From the NCBI GenBank assembly GCA_000230935.2, contig AGIQ01000001.1, positions 62,001 to 126,000 of the forward strand: a stretch of DNA of 64,000 nucleotides, in the 5' to 3' direction. This document shows, piece after piece, positions 42,644-50,745 of the stretch; the first letter of the stretch is position 1; each line of letters begins with the position of its first letter. The notes below the pieces were generated by a model. It saw only the letters and a list, made by a program, of their open reading frames with translations. It did not search any database and was not told the DNA's origin. A program made the translations under genes and the position numbers. The stretch comes from Mycolicibacterium rhodesiae JS60 (GTDB lineage Bacteria > Actinomycetota > Actinomycetes > Mycobacteriales > Mycobacteriaceae).

Positions 42644-43155
42644 CACCAGCCCGATGGGTCTTTGGGCGGCGTGGTGTTGGCGGAGATGGCCTTGTCCGCC
42701 GCCTTCTCGTGGCCGGGGGTGAGCGCTTCCCGCAGTTCACCCACGGACTCGATGGTCTGCTGCGGGCCGCGGATCCGGCGCACCTTGAGATAACCCAGTA
42801 GGGCGAACACCGCCGTCGTGGCCACCATGAGGAGGAACACGATCAGGAAGGCCACCCAGCGCCACAGCCACGTGTCGAGCAGCTCGGCGAGGAAGAAGAA
42901 CAGGAAGAACGTCGAGTAGAACAGCACGACCAGCGCGAGGATGAAGAAGACGCTGCCGGTGAGGCCCTTCTTCACGTCGCGGGTGATCTCGGCCTTGGCC
43001 AGCTCGACCTCGGCGCGCACCAGGGTGGACACCTGCGCGGTCGCGTCCTTCACCAAGTCACCGATGGAGGGGTTGGCAGGTACCGCGTTCGGGTCCACCA
43101 GCGGGATCGAGGTGACGGTGGTGGGTACCCCGTTCGTGCGATCGCCATTGCTCAC
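42643..43155 (-). CDS. Phage-holin-family / DUF1469 membrane protein
   Basis: A 170-residue protein like Rv3669. A Pro/Asn-rich N-terminus leads to a helix (IGDLVKDATAQVSTLVRAEV, ELAKAEITRDVKKG) and two membrane helices (VFFILALVVLFYSTFFLFFF, VAFLIVFLLMVATTAVFALL), the Phage_holin_3_6 pattern of actinobacterial envelope proteins. The cytoplasmic tail carries VRRIRGPQQTIESVGELREA. GTG at 43155. It is not a phage remnant; no other phage genes are near. Confidence 0.86.
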   Translation of the reverse strand: MSNGDRTNGVPTTVTSIPLVDPNAVPANPSIGDLVKDATAQVSTLVRAEVELAKAEITRDVKKGLTGSVFFILALVVLFYSTFFLFFFLAELLDTWLWRWVAFLIVFLLMVATTAVFALLGYLKVRRIRGPQQTIESVGELREALTPGHEKAADKAISANTTPPKDPSGW

Positions 43156-43298
43156 GGCTGTCCTCCAACTTTCTGTCGTCGCGGTTCATGTTGCCATGCC
43201 AGGCTCGGGGCCGGATACCCACTGAGCTGTTACGCAAGTTACGGGTGTGACCAAGCTAGACTCGCGCTGTCGGGGCGAACTGTCGATGGAGGTTGCTG

Positions 43299-44018
43299 GT
43301 GACGACCGCACAGCGTGTTCAGCTGAAGGCGGGGGCTGTTGCGCTGGCCCTCGGCGCCCTGCTCCTGGCCCAATCGCCGGTCGTCATGGCCGACGGGAAG
43401 GTGCCGATCGGCGGTGGAGCGGGCATCGTCGTCAACGGCGACACCTACTGCACACTGACGTCCATCGGTACCGACAACACCGGAGCGCTGATCGGCTTCA
43501 CCTCCGCGCACTGCGGTGGCCCGGGCGCCCAGGTCGGTTCCGAAGACCGTCCCGACGACGGCGTCATCGGCACGATGGTCGCCGGCAACGACAATCTCGA
43601 CTACGCGGTGATCCGGTTCGACCCTGCCAAGGTACAACCGGTCTCGAACTACAAGGGATTCGTCATAGACGGCATCGGCCCCGACCCGGCGTTCGGCGAG
43701 ATCGCCTGCAAACTGGGCCGCACCACCGGGTACTCGTGCGGCGTCACCTGGGGCCCCGGGCAGGACCCGGGCACCATCGTCAACCAGGTGTGCGGCCAGC
43801 CGGGTGATTCCGGTGCGCCGGTGACGGTGAACAACAAGCTGGTCGGCATGATTCACGGCGCGTTCAGCGAGGACCTGCCGACCTGCGTCGTCAAGTTCAT
43901 CCCGCTGCACACGCCTGCTGTGACGATGTCGATCAATGCGATCCTCGGCGACGTCGCCGGAAAGAATCGCCCCGGCACCGGTTTCGTCCCGACGCAGGAT
44001 GTCGTCGGCCCGTCCTAG
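43299..44018 (+). CDS. Secreted trypsin-fold serine protease
   Basis: A 239-residue exported protease like Rv3668c. Signal peptide LKAGAVALALGALLLAQSPV with cleavage near MADG; catalytic H in GFTSAHCGG, D in NLDYAVIRF and S in GQPGDSGAPV. Cysteine pairs (YCTLTSI/AHC; ACKLG/YSCGV; QVCGQ/PTCVV) resemble streptogrisin-type disulfides. GTG at 43299 is chosen because GGAGG (43288-43292) lies six bases upstream. Substrate unknown. Confidence 0.9.
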   Translation: MTTAQRVQLKAGAVALALGALLLAQSPVVMADGKVPIGGGAGIVVNGDTYCTLTSIGTDNTGALIGFTSAHCGGPGAQVGSEDRPDDGVIGTMVAGNDNLDYAVIRFDPAKVQPVSNYKGFVIDGIGPDPAFGEIACKLGRTTGYSCGVTWGPGQDPGTIVNQVCGQPGDSGAPVTVNNKLVGMIHGAFSEDLPTCVVKFIPLHTPAVTMSINAILGDVAGKNRPGTGFVPTQDVVGPS

Positions 44019-44025
44019 CTCGGCG

Positions 44026-46002
44026 CTAGTTGGCCTTACTGGCCCGGATCGCCTCGAACACCGTCGGATCCACCAGCGTCGAGGTGTCGCCGAGCTCGCG
44101 TCCCTCCGCGACATCACGCAACAGCCTGCGCATGATCTTGCCGCTGCGCGTCTTGGGAAGCTCTGGCACCACATGGATTTCGCGCGGCTTGGCGATGGGG
44201 GAGATCTCACGCGCCACCTCGGCGCGCAGCTCATCGACCATCTCCTCGCTCGACATCTCGGCGTGATGAGCCTTCAGAATGACGAAGGCGCAGATCGCCT
44301 GTCCGGTGGTGTCGTCGGAGGCGCCGACGACGGCGGCCTCGGCGACACCGGCGTGCCCGACGAGTGCGGACTCCACCTCGGCGGTCGAAATCCGGTGTCC
44401 CGACACGTTCATCACGTCGTCGATGCGGCCGAGCACCCAGATCTCGCCGTCGTTGCCGTATCGCGCGCCGTCACCGGCGAAGTACCACCCCTGTTCGGCG
44501 AACCGAGCCCAGTACGTCTCCTGGAACCGTTCCGGGTCGCCCCAGATACCACGCAGCATCGACGGCCACGGCTTGTCCAGCACGAGATAACCGGTAACGT
44601 GCTCGCCGTGTTCGGGGCTGGGCGCCAACTCATTTCCGTCGTCGTCGACGATCTTGGCCGAGATGCCCGGCAGGGCACGCATCGCTGAACCCGGCTTGCA
44701 GTCCGTCACGCCCGGCAGCGGCGAGATCATGATCGCACCGGTCTCGGTCTGCCACCAGGTGTCCACGATCGGCGTCTTGTCGGCGCCGAACACCAGCCGG
44801 TACCAACGCCACGCCTCGGGGTTGATCGGCTCACCGACCGAGCCGAGCAGCCGCAGGCTGGACAGATCATGGGCGAAGGGGATCTCGCGGCCCCACTTCA
44901 TGAACGTCCGGATCAGCGTCGGGGCAGTGTAATAGATTGTCACACCGTACTTTTCGATGACCTGGAAGTGGCGGTGCTCGTCGGGGGAGGCGGGTGTGCC
45001 CTCATAGACCACCTGGGTCGCACCGTTGGACAGCGGCCCGTAGACGATGTAGGTGTGGCCGGTGACCCAGCCGATATCAGCTGTGCACCAGTAGATGTCG
45101 GATTCGCACTTGAGGTCGAACACGTTGTGGTGAGTGTAGGAAGCCTGGGTCAGGTAGCCGCCGGAGGTGTGGATGATGCCCTTCGGCTTGCCCGTGGTGC
45201 CCGAGGTGTACAGCAGGAACAGCGGCTGCTCGGAGTCGAACGCCTCGGGTGTGTGCTCGCTGGAGGCGCCGTCCACCGCTTCGTGCCACCACACGTCGCG
45301 GCCCTCGGTCCAGCTCACGTCGATACCGGTGCGGCGCACCACCAGAACGTGCTGAACAGGTCCATTTTCGGCATCCGTGAGCGCTTGTACCGCCTCGTCG
45401 ACAGCCTCCTTCAGAGATACCGCATTTCCGCGCCGGTACTGGCCGTCGGTGGTGATCACCATCTTGGCCTCGGCGTCCTCGACGCGGGCCCGCAATGCGG
45501 CCGCCGAGAAGCCGGCGAAGACCACGCTGTGCATCACTCCCAGGCGGGCGCAGGCCAGCATCGCCACAATCGCCTCGGGAACCATCGGCATGTAGATGGC
45601 GACCCGGTCACCCGCGGTCAAACCGAGCTCGGTCAACGCGTTGGCGGCCCTGCACACCTCGTCTTTGAGCTGGGCGTAGGTGAGCACCCGCGAATCGCCG
45701 AGCGGCTCACCCTCCCAGTGGATTGCGACCCGGTCGCCGTTGCCCGCCTCGACATGGCGGTCGACGCAGTTGTAGGCGACGTTGAGCTTGCCGCCGACAA
45801 ACCACTTCGCAAAGGGGGCCTGGGACCAGTCGAGCACCTCGGTGAACGGTGTCTCCCACGACAGCCGGTTGGCTTGCTTGGCCCAGAAGGCCAACCGGTC
45901 GGCCTCCGCCTCGTCGTACAGCGCGGCGGTGGCGTTGGCAGCGGCGGCGAACTCCGCCGACGGTGCATAGGATGACGGAACTTCGGTGTGCGCCTCGGTC
46001 AT
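44026..46002 (-). CDS. acs: Acetyl-CoA synthetase
   Basis: A 658-residue AMP-forming acetyl-CoA synthetase that activates acetate via acetyl-AMP. Core motifs: LLYTSGTTGKPKGIIHT (P-loop), DTWWQTETGAIM, and YFAGDGARYG. The C-terminal PKTRSGKIMRRLLRD carries the catalytic lysine that acetylation usually controls. ATG at 46002 is preferred; an upstream frame to 46044 includes an antisense-looking extension. A near-consensus Crp box lies three bases before the start, in line with Crp and cAMP control reported for mycobacterial acs. Confidence 0.96.
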   Translation of the reverse strand: MTEAHTEVPSSYAPSAEFAAAANATAALYDEAEADRLAFWAKQANRLSWETPFTEVLDWSQAPFAKWFVGGKLNVAYNCVDRHVEAGNGDRVAIHWEGEPLGDSRVLTYAQLKDEVCRAANALTELGLTAGDRVAIYMPMVPEAIVAMLACARLGVMHSVVFAGFSAAALRARVEDAEAKMVITTDGQYRRGNAVSLKEAVDEAVQALTDAENGPVQHVLVVRRTGIDVSWTEGRDVWWHEAVDGASSEHTPEAFDSEQPLFLLYTSGTTGKPKGIIHTSGGYLTQASYTHHNVFDLKCESDIYWCTADIGWVTGHTYIVYGPLSNGATQVVYEGTPASPDEHRHFQVIEKYGVTIYYTAPTLIRTFMKWGREIPFAHDLSSLRLLGSVGEPINPEAWRWYRLVFGADKTPIVDTWWQTETGAIMISPLPGVTDCKPGSAMRALPGISAKIVDDDGNELAPSPEHGEHVTGYLVLDKPWPSMLRGIWGDPERFQETYWARFAEQGWYFAGDGARYGNDGEIWVLGRIDDVMNVSGHRISTAEVESALVGHAGVAEAAVVGASDDTTGQAICAFVILKAHHAEMSSEEMVDELRAEVAREISPIAKPREIHVVPELPKTRSGKIMRRLLRDVAEGRELGDTSTLVDPTVFEAIRASKAN

Positions 46003-46005
46003 GCC

Positions 46006-46021
46006 TGTGAGCGTAGTCACC
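46006..46021. promoter_or_regulatory. Candidate Crp site at acs
   Basis: TGTGAGCGTAGTCACC matches the mycobacterial Crp consensus TGTGA-N6-TCACA at 9 of 10 defined positions. It sits 3 bp upstream of the acs ATG, a position suited to repression or to control of a promoter further upstream. Confidence 0.6.
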
Positions 46022-46115
46022 GAACGTTGCATCAGCGTTGGCACGTCACATTCGTCGGCGGGCGGTTCCTATCGCGCGCCGAACGGCCTCCGCAGGCCCG
46101 GTAGCGTGACCCGAC

Positions 46116-46862
46116 GTGAGTGATCTCCTGGCCCCGCTCCTGGACCTGCCCGGGGTGGCCGACGCCGCCGAAACGGCGCGGGATGCGTTGGCCAAGGCGC
46201 ATCGGCATCGCACCAATCTGCGGAACTGGCCCGTCACCGCGGCCGAGTCCGCCATCCGTGGCGCGAGGTCGTCATCGGCCATCGACGGCGGCGCGGTGCA
46301 ACTGGACGGCTCCGGCGTCGAACCGAACGATCCGGTGCTGGCGGGTGCGCTGCGGGTCGGGCAGGCGCTGGAGGGCGGGACCACCAACCTCCTCGGGGTG
46401 TGGCAGCGGGCGCCCCTGCAAGCCTTGGCGCGACTGCACGCGCTGGCGGCCGCCGACCTGATGAACCAGGACATGCTGGGCCGGCCGAGACAGGATCCGG
46501 AGGTGGCCGCGCGACTGGATCTGGTCACCCGGCTGGTCACCGGCGCCAGCTCCGCCCCGGCCCCGGTGCTGGCGGCCGTCGCACATGGTGAGCTGCTGAC
46601 CCTGGCGCCGTTCGGCGCCGGCGACGGCGTCGTGGCCCGCGCGGTGTCGCGCCTCGTCACGATGGCAACCGGTCTGGACCCGCACGGGCTCGGCGTACCG
46701 GAGGTGTTCTGGATGCGCAGGTCGCAGGACTATCAAACGAGTGCACGAGCGTTCGCCACCGGCACTCCGGAGGCCGTCGGCGCCTGGGTGCTGATGTGTT
46801 GTCAGGCGCTGGAAGACGGTGCGCGCGAGGCGATGTCGATCGCCGAGGCGGCGTCGAAATGA
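46116..46862 (+). CDS. Oxidoreductase-like conserved protein (Rv3662c type)
   Basis: A 248-residue protein from GTG 46116 in the position of Rv3662c. The N-terminus AAETARDALAKAHRHRTNLR and a Fic-like segment (WPVTAAESAIRGARSSSAID) stand out; the rest is helical and alanine-rich (LGVWQRAPLQALARLHALAA). M. tuberculosis annotation calls it an oxidoreductase, but I see no cofactor motif and rate the function as unknown. A TadA-like membrane segment is absent. It ends at the terminator hairpin shared with the 6S-like RNA. Confidence 0.75.
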   Translation: MSDLLAPLLDLPGVADAAETARDALAKAHRHRTNLRNWPVTAAESAIRGARSSSAIDGGAVQLDGSGVEPNDPVLAGALRVGQALEGGTTNLLGVWQRAPLQALARLHALAAADLMNQDMLGRPRQDPEVAARLDLVTRLVTGASSAPAPVLAAVAHGELLTLAPFGAGDGVVARAVSRLVTMATGLDPHGLGVPEVFWMRRSQDYQTSARAFATGTPEAVGAWVLMCCQALEDGAREAMSIAEAASK

Positions 46863-46871
46863 GCTGTAGAC

Positions 46872-47170
46872 GGCGAAGCGGGCGACGATCCGAAGGTCTT
46901 CGGCTCGCCGCCCGCTAGCACGGTTTCCTGGTTACCAAGCGTGCCAGGTGGGCTGCGTGGGTTGGCCTCGGCGCTTTTGCGATGCGCGTCGTTGACATCC
47001 CCACCCAAAGGGACGTTATTTCCGCTCGCTATCGCAATTACGCAGGCCCGCAACACTTCTGCCATTATCGCGGCGTGCTCCGCGTGGGTGCCGGGAACCG
47101 TGCTGGGCCGCTTGAGTCGGGAGGTAGTGCCTTCTCTTCCGGCGCTATCTTGGCCTTCCCAGGCGTCCGT
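46872..47170 (-). ncRNA. ms1: 6S-like RNA (Ms1 / MTS2823 type)
   Basis: Placed between the Rv3662c-like and Rv3661-like genes, where MTS2823/Ms1 lies in mycobacteria, and on the same strand as the Rv3661-like gene as in M. tuberculosis. On the minus strand TTGCTG (47205-47200) and TAAAAA (47182-47177) form a promoter with a 17-bp spacer, giving a start near 47170 and a ~300-nt RNA. A long-range stem supports the fold: CCTGG-N5-CCAAG near the 5' end (47163-47149) pairs with CTTGG-N3-CCAGG near the 3' end (46939-46927). The 3' end has a strong hairpin. Ms1 binds core RNA polymerase. Ends are inferred. Confidence 0.68.
46877..46916 (-). terminator. Terminator hairpin of the 6S-like RNA
   Basis: AGCGGGCGACGA (46877-46888) and TCGCCGCCCGCT (46905-46916) enclose an inner CCGAA/TTCGG stem. 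The single mismatch is a G-U pair on the minus-strand RNA but A-C on the plus strand, so the hairpin suits the minus transcript best. It may also end the plus-strand gene. No T-tract. Confidence 0.65.
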
Positions 47171-47232
47171 GCTTCCTTTTTACTCCGTGACCCCCATCAC
47201 AGCAAGGGCTGGCAGGCAACGGATTGATCGCT

Positions 47233-48090
47233 TTAGAAGGACAACCGTCGTAACACCGAGTACGTCAACGCCCCGGCCGCCAGGGCGCTGATTCCCAACG
47301 CGGCGGTGGTGGCCACCGCCGCCCCGGACGGTGCCGGAATCCGGTCCCGCAAGGGCACCGGCCGCAAGAAAGTCAGCACCGGCCAGTCCTGTGCGGTGGC
47401 CTCTTTGCGCAACGCGCGATCGGGGTTGACCACGTTCGGGTGACCGACCGACTGCAGCATCGGCAGATCGGTGATCGAGTCCGAGTAGGCATAGCAGTGG
47501 TCGAGCGAGTAGCCCTCCAACGCGGCCAGTTCACGGATGGCCGCTGCCTTGGCCTCGCCGTAGCAATAGAAGGCAACCTCGCCGGTGTACTTGCCGTCCT
47601 CGATGACCATCCGGGTGCCCATGGCGTGAGTTGCTCCCAGTGCGCGGGCGATCGGGGCGACGATCTCTTCCCCCGATGCGGACACGATCACCACGTCCCG
47701 ACCGCAGAGCCGGTGATCGGCGATCAGTTCTGCAGCTTCTGCAAAGACCAGCGGATCGACGATGTCGTGCAGCGTCTCGGTGACGATGGCCCTGACCTGT
47801 TCGACATCCCAGCCGGCGGACATCGCGGTGACATACGAACGCATCCGATCCATCTGGTCGTGATCGGCGCCGGACATCAGGACGAGGAACTGGGCGTAGC
47901 TGGACTTCAGCACGGCCCGCCGGTTGAGCAGCCCTTGGTCGAAGAAGGGTTTGCTGAAAGCGAGCGTGCTTGACTTGGCAATCACGGTCTTGTCGAGATC
48001 GAAGAACGCCGCGGTGCGGGATGGGGTGCCGGGCAGGGGCCTGGGCCGAGGTTCGGTTAGCTGGTCGGCACCCGAGGCGGGGACGGTCAC
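47233..48090 (-). CDS. HAD-IB phosphatase with C-terminal membrane helix
   Basis: A 285-residue HAD-superfamily hydrolase like Rv3661 (SerB/CicA type). Motif I FFDLDKTVIAKSS, motif II VIVSASGEEI, motif III lysine in YCYGEAKAAAIREL and motif IV AYSDSITDLPML are complete, so it should be active on a small phospho-substrate or lipid. The end has one membrane helix (AAVATTAALGISALAAGALT). GTG at 48090. It is flanked by the 6S-like RNA downstream and the divergent 6C RNA upstream. Confidence 0.9.
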   Translation of the reverse strand: MTVPASGADQLTEPRPRPLPGTPSRTAAFFDLDKTVIAKSSTLAFSKPFFDQGLLNRRAVLKSSYAQFLVLMSGADHDQMDRMRSYVTAMSAGWDVEQVRAIVTETLHDIVDPLVFAEAAELIADHRLCGRDVVIVSASGEEIVAPIARALGATHAMGTRMVIEDGKYTGEVAFYCYGEAKAAAIRELAALEGYSLDHCYAYSDSITDLPMLQSVGHPNVVNPDRALRKEATAQDWPVLTFLRPVPLRDRIPAPSGAAVATTAALGISALAAGALTYSVLRRLSF

Positions 48091-48251
48091 GCCCCTCAGG
48101 ATAGGCCGCTGCCCCTTCAGGACTTAGGGCGACCATAAAGTGGCAGGCCAAGCCACGTGTCGGAGCCTGCATTTTCACAGCGAATACATGGTTTCGAAGT
48201 GGTAGCAACACTTGCGCGACTCCACATCGTCATGTGTGTAGTAAGTATTAC

Positions 48252-48344
48252 TCGGCTTATGCCGGGTGTGCATCAGCCCGACCCCCCGGGGCTGATACAC
48301 GACGACCTCCGCCTCCTCCCCCCCTGGCGGGGGTCGTCTTTTTT
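48252..48344 (+). ncRNA. 6C RNA (B11-type small RNA)
   Basis: Two hairpins with C-rich loops define this actinobacterial family. Hairpin 1: ATCAGCCC (48272-48279) pairs with GGGCTGAT (48289-48296) around a loop with six C. Hairpin 2: GACGACCTCCGCC (48301-48313) pairs with GGCGGGGGTCGTC (48326-48338) around a loop with seven C, followed by six T (48339-48344), a rho-independent end. A small CGGC/GCCG stem precedes them. TAAGTA at 48242-48247 is a possible -10. The place (upstream of ssd, divergent from the HAD gene) and size (~93 nt) match B11 in M. tuberculosis, an sRNA that binds targets through the C loops. Confidence 0.88.
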
Positions 48345-48517
48345 CCCCACCAAGAAATCCCGTCGATCCCGGCAAACTCGAGAAACGTTGCCGGGATCAC
48401 GTGCGCGGCACCATTGTGTGCTGGCCCGCCACCGGATTCTTCCCCAGATCCACGTTCATCCCCAGTTGGGGCCGGGCCCCCTGGCGCGCGGCGCGCGGGC
48501 ATCCGACCGTGGAACGG

Positions 48518-49585
48518 GTGAGCACCTACCCCGGCGTCGTCTTGGTCCTCGTGGCCGATCCCGAATTGCGTGAACAGGCTGACCGGGTGGCCGCGGCCGC
48601 CGGGCTGCGACCATTGACGGCCTGCACACCACCGACCCGTAAGGCGTGGTCCGCCGCCGTCGCGATCCTGATTGACGAAGAAACGGCCCGGCGGTGCGAA
48701 CCCGATGGGCTGCCCCGCCGCGGTGGGGTGATGCTGGTTTCCTCGACCGAACCGGAAGGGCCGACCTGGGCGGTCGCGATGGCCGTCGGTGTGCAGCACG
48801 TTTGTGCACTTCCAGCCCAAGAAGCCGAGCTGGTCCGGCATCTCGCCGACGCCGCCGACACCGCGCGGGAAGGTCCCCGCGCCGGAAGGGTGATCGCCGT
48901 GACCGGCGGCCGCGGCGGTGCGGGTGCCTCGACATTCGCGGCCGCACTGGCGCAGATCGCGTCCACGTCCCTGCTCGTCGACCTCGATCCCTGGGGCGGC
49001 GGCATCGACCTCCTCCTGGGAAGTGAATCGGCGCCCGGGCTGCGCTGGCCCGACCTGAGCCTGGGCGGCGGCCGGCTGCCGTGGGCTGCCGTCCGCGACG
49101 CGCTACCCAACCACCGCGGGGTGAGCGTTCTGTCGTGCGCACGCCACGGTGACGAGATCGACCCCGGCGCGGCCGAAGCGGTCGTCGACGCGGGCCGCCG
49201 GGGCGGCACGCTTGTGATCTGCGATATACCGCGGCGAATGACTTCCGCCGTCACCGGCGCCCTGGACTGCGCGGATCTGGTCGTCATGATCACCACGTGC
49301 GACGTCCGAGGAGTCGCCGCCGCCTCGGCGGTGGCGCCAGTGCTGCGCGGGGTCAACCCGAACGTCGGCCTGGTGGTGCGCGGGCCGGCGCCGGGAGGGT
49401 TACGGGCCGCCGAGGCGGCCGAGGTCGCGGAGCTACCGCTGCTGGCCGCGATGCGCCCGGAACCGATGCTCACCGAACGCCTGGAGCGCGGTGGTTTGCG
49501 GTTGCGGCGCCGGTCACCGCTGGGCGCGGCGGCCCGCTCGGTACTCGGGGTGTTGCCGTCCGGCTCTCAGGTGCGCGCGGCATGA
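48518..49585 (+). CDS. ssd: Septum-site-determining protein Ssd (MinD/CpaE-like)
   Basis: A 355-residue protein like Rv3660c. An N-terminal receiver-like region (VVLVLVADPELREQADRVAA) is followed by a ParA/MinD-fold ATPase-like domain: VTGGRGGAGASTFAAALAQI, STSLLVDLDPWGGGIDL and VICDIPRRMTSAV. The P-loop lysine is replaced by alanine (G-A-S-T), so ATP hydrolysis is doubtful. It is the CpaE-like localisation factor of the Tad operon; in M. tuberculosis it inhibits septation when overproduced. GTG 48518 is chosen, GTG 48509 is an alternative. The upstream 48345-48517 leader follows the 6C RNA. Confidence 0.85.
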   Translation: MSTYPGVVLVLVADPELREQADRVAAAAGLRPLTACTPPTRKAWSAAVAILIDEETARRCEPDGLPRRGGVMLVSSTEPEGPTWAVAMAVGVQHVCALPAQEAELVRHLADAADTAREGPRAGRVIAVTGGRGGAGASTFAAALAQIASTSLLVDLDPWGGGIDLLLGSESAPGLRWPDLSLGGGRLPWAAVRDALPNHRGVSVLSCARHGDEIDPGAAEAVVDAGRRGGTLVICDIPRRMTSAVTGALDCADLVVMITTCDVRGVAAASAVAPVLRGVNPNVGLVVRGPAPGGLRAAEAAEVAELPLLAAMRPEPMLTERLERGGLRLRRRSPLGAAARSVLGVLPSGSQVRAA

Positions 49586-50745
49586 GCGCCTCGCTGGTCG
49601 AGAGGGTTCGCGAACGGCTGGCCGCCGAGTCGTCCTCGTTGAAGCCCGCGGCCGTTGCTGCCGCGATCCGGGCGGAGTCCGGGGGAGTGCTCGGGGACAC
49701 CGAGGTGCTGACCAATCTCCGGGTGCTGCAGACCGAGCTGACCGGAGCGGGCCTACTGGAGCCGTTGCTGCGTGCGCCCGGAACCACCGACGTCCTCGTC
49801 ACGGCTCCCGACGCGGTATGGGTCGATGACGGCAGCGGGCTGCGGCCCGCCCAGGTCCGCTTCGCCGACGAAGCCGCGGTCCGCCGACTGGCTCAACGAC
49901 TCGCGGTGGCGGCCGGCCGGCGTCTCGATGACGCCCAGCCGTGGGTCGACGGACAGCTCAGCGGGCTGGGCACCGGAGAGTTCTCGGTTCGGCTGCACGC
50001 GGTGCTGCCACCGGTGGCCGCCGCCGGAACCTGCTTGTCGCTGCGCGTGCTTCGGCCGGCCACCCAGGATCTGGCGGCGTTGATCGCCTCCGGCGCGATC
50101 GCGCCGGAGGCAGCCGAACTGCTCAGCGGCATCATCGATGCCCGCTTGGCTTTCCTGATTTCCGGCGGCACCGGCGCCGGCAAGACAACTTTGTTGGCGG
50201 CGGCCCTCGGCGCGGTCTCGTGCCACGAGCGGATCGTCTGTGTGGAAGACGCGCCCGAACTGGCGCCCCCGCATCCGCATCTGGTGCGGTTGGTGGCCCG
50301 TGCCGCCAACGTCGAAGGCGCCGGTGAGGTCACGATGCGCCAGCTCGTCCGGCAGGCGCTGCGGATGCGGCCGGACCGGATCGTCGTCGGTGAGGTGCGG
50401 GGAGCCGAAGTCGTCGATCTGCTGACAGCGCTGAACACCGGTCATGACGGCGGCGCCGGAACCGTGCACGCCAACAGCCCGGCCGAAGTGCCGGCACGGT
50501 TGGAGGCGCTGGCTGCGCTCGGCGGACTTGACCGTGCCGCACTGCACAGTCAACTGGCCGCCGCCGTTCAGGTCGTCGTCCACGTGGGCCGAGGTCGCGC
50601 CGGCGCGCGACGGCTCAGTGAGGTTGCGGTGTTGTACCGCGCCGAAACCGGCATCGTGCATGCGGAGACCGCGTGGCACGCCGACCGCGGCTGGCAGCGC
50701 GGTCAGCCGCGGTTGCAGACGCTGATCGAAGCGCGGCAGCCATGA
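49582..50745 (+). CDS. tadA: TadA/CpaF-type secretion ATPase
   Basis: A 387-residue cytosolic motor ATPase like Rv3659c. N-terminal helical domain (VERVRERLAAESSSLKPAAV), then the ATPase with Walker A SGGTGAGKTTLLAAAL, Asp box VCVEDAPEL, Walker B RIVVGEVRGAE and His box GTVHANSPAE. It powers assembly of Flp-like pili. Start ATG 49582 overlaps the ssd stop as ATGA. tadB follows with another ATGA overlap. Confidence 0.93.
   Translation: MSASLVERVRERLAAESSSLKPAAVAAAIRAESGGVLGDTEVLTNLRVLQTELTGAGLLEPLLRAPGTTDVLVTAPDAVWVDDGSGLRPAQVRFADEAAVRRLAQRLAVAAGRRLDDAQPWVDGQLSGLGTGEFSVRLHAVLPPVAAAGTCLSLRVLRPATQDLAALIASGAIAPEAAELLSGIIDARLAFLISGGTGAGKTTLLAAALGAVSCHERIVCVEDAPELAPPHPHLVRLVARAANVEGAGEVTMRQLVRQALRMRPDRIVVGEVRGAEVVDLLTALNTGHDGGAGTVHANSPAEVPARLEALAALGGLDRAALHSQLAAAVQVVVHVGRGRAGARRLSEVAVLYRAETGIVHAETAWHADRGWQRGQPRLQTLIEARQP

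Noticed and set aside
42643..43155. Phage holin gene as sign of a prophage
   Set aside because: The family name is historical; the gene is part of conserved mycobacterial synteny with ephE and marP and no phage genes are near.
46992..47021. Plus-strand TTGACA followed 18 bp later by TTATTT inside the 6S-like RNA gene
   Set aside because: The -10 is poor, no gene starts downstream on the plus strand, and gene-order knowledge and the terminator favour the minus strand.
46941..47291. Small plus- and minus-strand frames between the Rv3662c-like and HAD genes
   Set aside because: They lack motifs and ribosome sites and fall within the region whose promoter, terminator and long-range stem point to a non-coding RNA.
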